Assembly (NCBI GenBank): GCA_021163545.1
Contig: JAGGTU010000018.1
Span: 1-6,043, forward strand
Direction: 5' to 3'
DNA: 6,043 nucleotides
From: a bacterium
GTDB lineage: Bacteria > Patescibacteriota > Minisyncoccia > Minisyncoccales > PEYH01
Shown here in pieces: positions 5,784 to 6,043 of the stretch. The first letter of the stretch is position 1; each line of letters opens with the position of its first letter. The notes under the pieces are model-generated. The model was not told the origin of the DNA and did not search any database. It was given only the letters and a program-made list of their open reading frames with translations. Made by a program: the position numbers and the translations under genes.

Positions 5784-5901
5784 ACTATTAAGGGGACTAC
5801 CTACTCTCACCCAAAAGGGCTACCATCGGCCTTGCCGTCTTTCACTTCCGTGTTCGGGATGGGAACGGGTGGAACAACGGCAGTATAGTCCCCTTAATAG
5901 T
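5784..5901 (-). other. Extended 16-bp processing stem around 5S rRNA
   Basis: The 5S flanks are perfectly complementary for 16 bp: positions 5784-5799 pair with 5886-5901. Ordinary 5S helix I is about 10 bp, so some six base pairs (ACTATT with AATAGT) lie outside it. This probably forms a duplex in the precursor that RNases cut to mature the 5S ends. Confidence 0.6.
5787..5898 (-). rRNA. rrf: 5S ribosomal RNA
   Basis: The minus strand contains the invariant 5S core CCCGTTCCCATCCCGAACAC, followed by GGAAGTGAAAGACGGC, GCCGATGGTAG and GGGTGAGAGTAGG. The two ends pair as helix I (AAGGGGACTA with TAGTCCCCTT). It is complete. The mature ends are approximate because the closing helix continues beyond the usual ~10 bp. 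Confidence 0.95.
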
Positions 5902-5929
5902 ATCTACAATTTTTTTTAAGGAAACCTAA

Positions 5930-6043
5930 GATGAGAGCCGGGATTATATGGCTTATTAGTACCCCTTGGCTCAACCCGTTACCGGGCTTACACCTGGGGC
6001 CTATCAACCGGCTCATCTTGCCGGAGCCAAAGGAGGCCTCATC
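5930..6043 (-). rRNA. rrl: 23S ribosomal RNA, 3' end (cut by the window edge)
   Basis: The minus strand reads the conserved 3' terminus of 23S rRNA: GGTTGATAGGC, then GGTGTAAGC, a CCCGGTAACGGG hairpin, TTGAGCC and GGTACTAATA. The mature 3' end is placed by comparison with the roughly 15 nt that follow this last motif in E. coli, so it is accurate only to several bases. The spacer to 5S is only about 30 bases and holds no tRNA. The remainder of 23S lies outside the window. Confidence 0.95.

Noticed and set aside
5685..5888. 67-codon plus-strand frame across the mreC start, rRNA terminator and 5S
   Set aside because: It runs through the 5S rRNA and a terminator hairpin, so it is not a real gene.

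Overview
The window looks like part of a small, AT-rich bacterial genome, most likely a Patescibacteria/CPR-type organism. That placement is an inference from three things: tightly packed genes, AT-only heptamer repeats between genes, and the style of LysS and the rRNAs. No taxonomic search was possible. Every gene I can support reads on the minus strand, so the order of transcription runs from high to low coordinates.

The right edge (about 5784-6043) is the 3' end of an rRNA operon. It holds the last ~115 nt of 23S rRNA, a very short spacer, a complete 5S rRNA closed by a perfect 16-bp stem, and a 9-bp-stem intrinsic terminator. The cell-shape and wall-elongation genes mreC, mreD and mrdA (PBP2) follow at once. 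The mreC stop and mreD start are one base apart (TAAGATG), and mreD overlaps mrdA by about 50 bases, so the three are one translationally coupled unit. MreC and MreD are inner-membrane parts of the elongasome that position and activate PBP2, the peptidoglycan transpeptidase. mreB, which usually precedes mreC, and rodA, which usually follows mrdA, are absent from the window.

Between mrdA and lysS is a gap of about 540 bases (2046-2588). Most of it is a GC-rich, strongly structured RNA gene of about 320 nt. It has a consensus sigma70-type promoter (TTGACA, 16-nt spacer, TATAAT) and a strong intrinsic terminator (GGCACC stem plus U6). I could not assign it to tmRNA, SRP RNA, 6S RNA or a normal RNase P RNA. 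It is the most interesting item here. The rest of the gap holds a REP-like palindrome, a second perfect hairpin terminator and a likely lysS promoter.

The left part carries lysS (complete class II lysyl-tRNA synthetase) and the 5' part of serS (seryl-tRNA synthetase, cut by the window edge). A ~100-base AT-only repeat tract separates them. None of the five protein starts has a convincing Shine-Dalgarno sequence. Two of them (lysS and mreC) have a -10-like hexamer exactly 8 nt before the ATG, which suggests leaderless transcripts.
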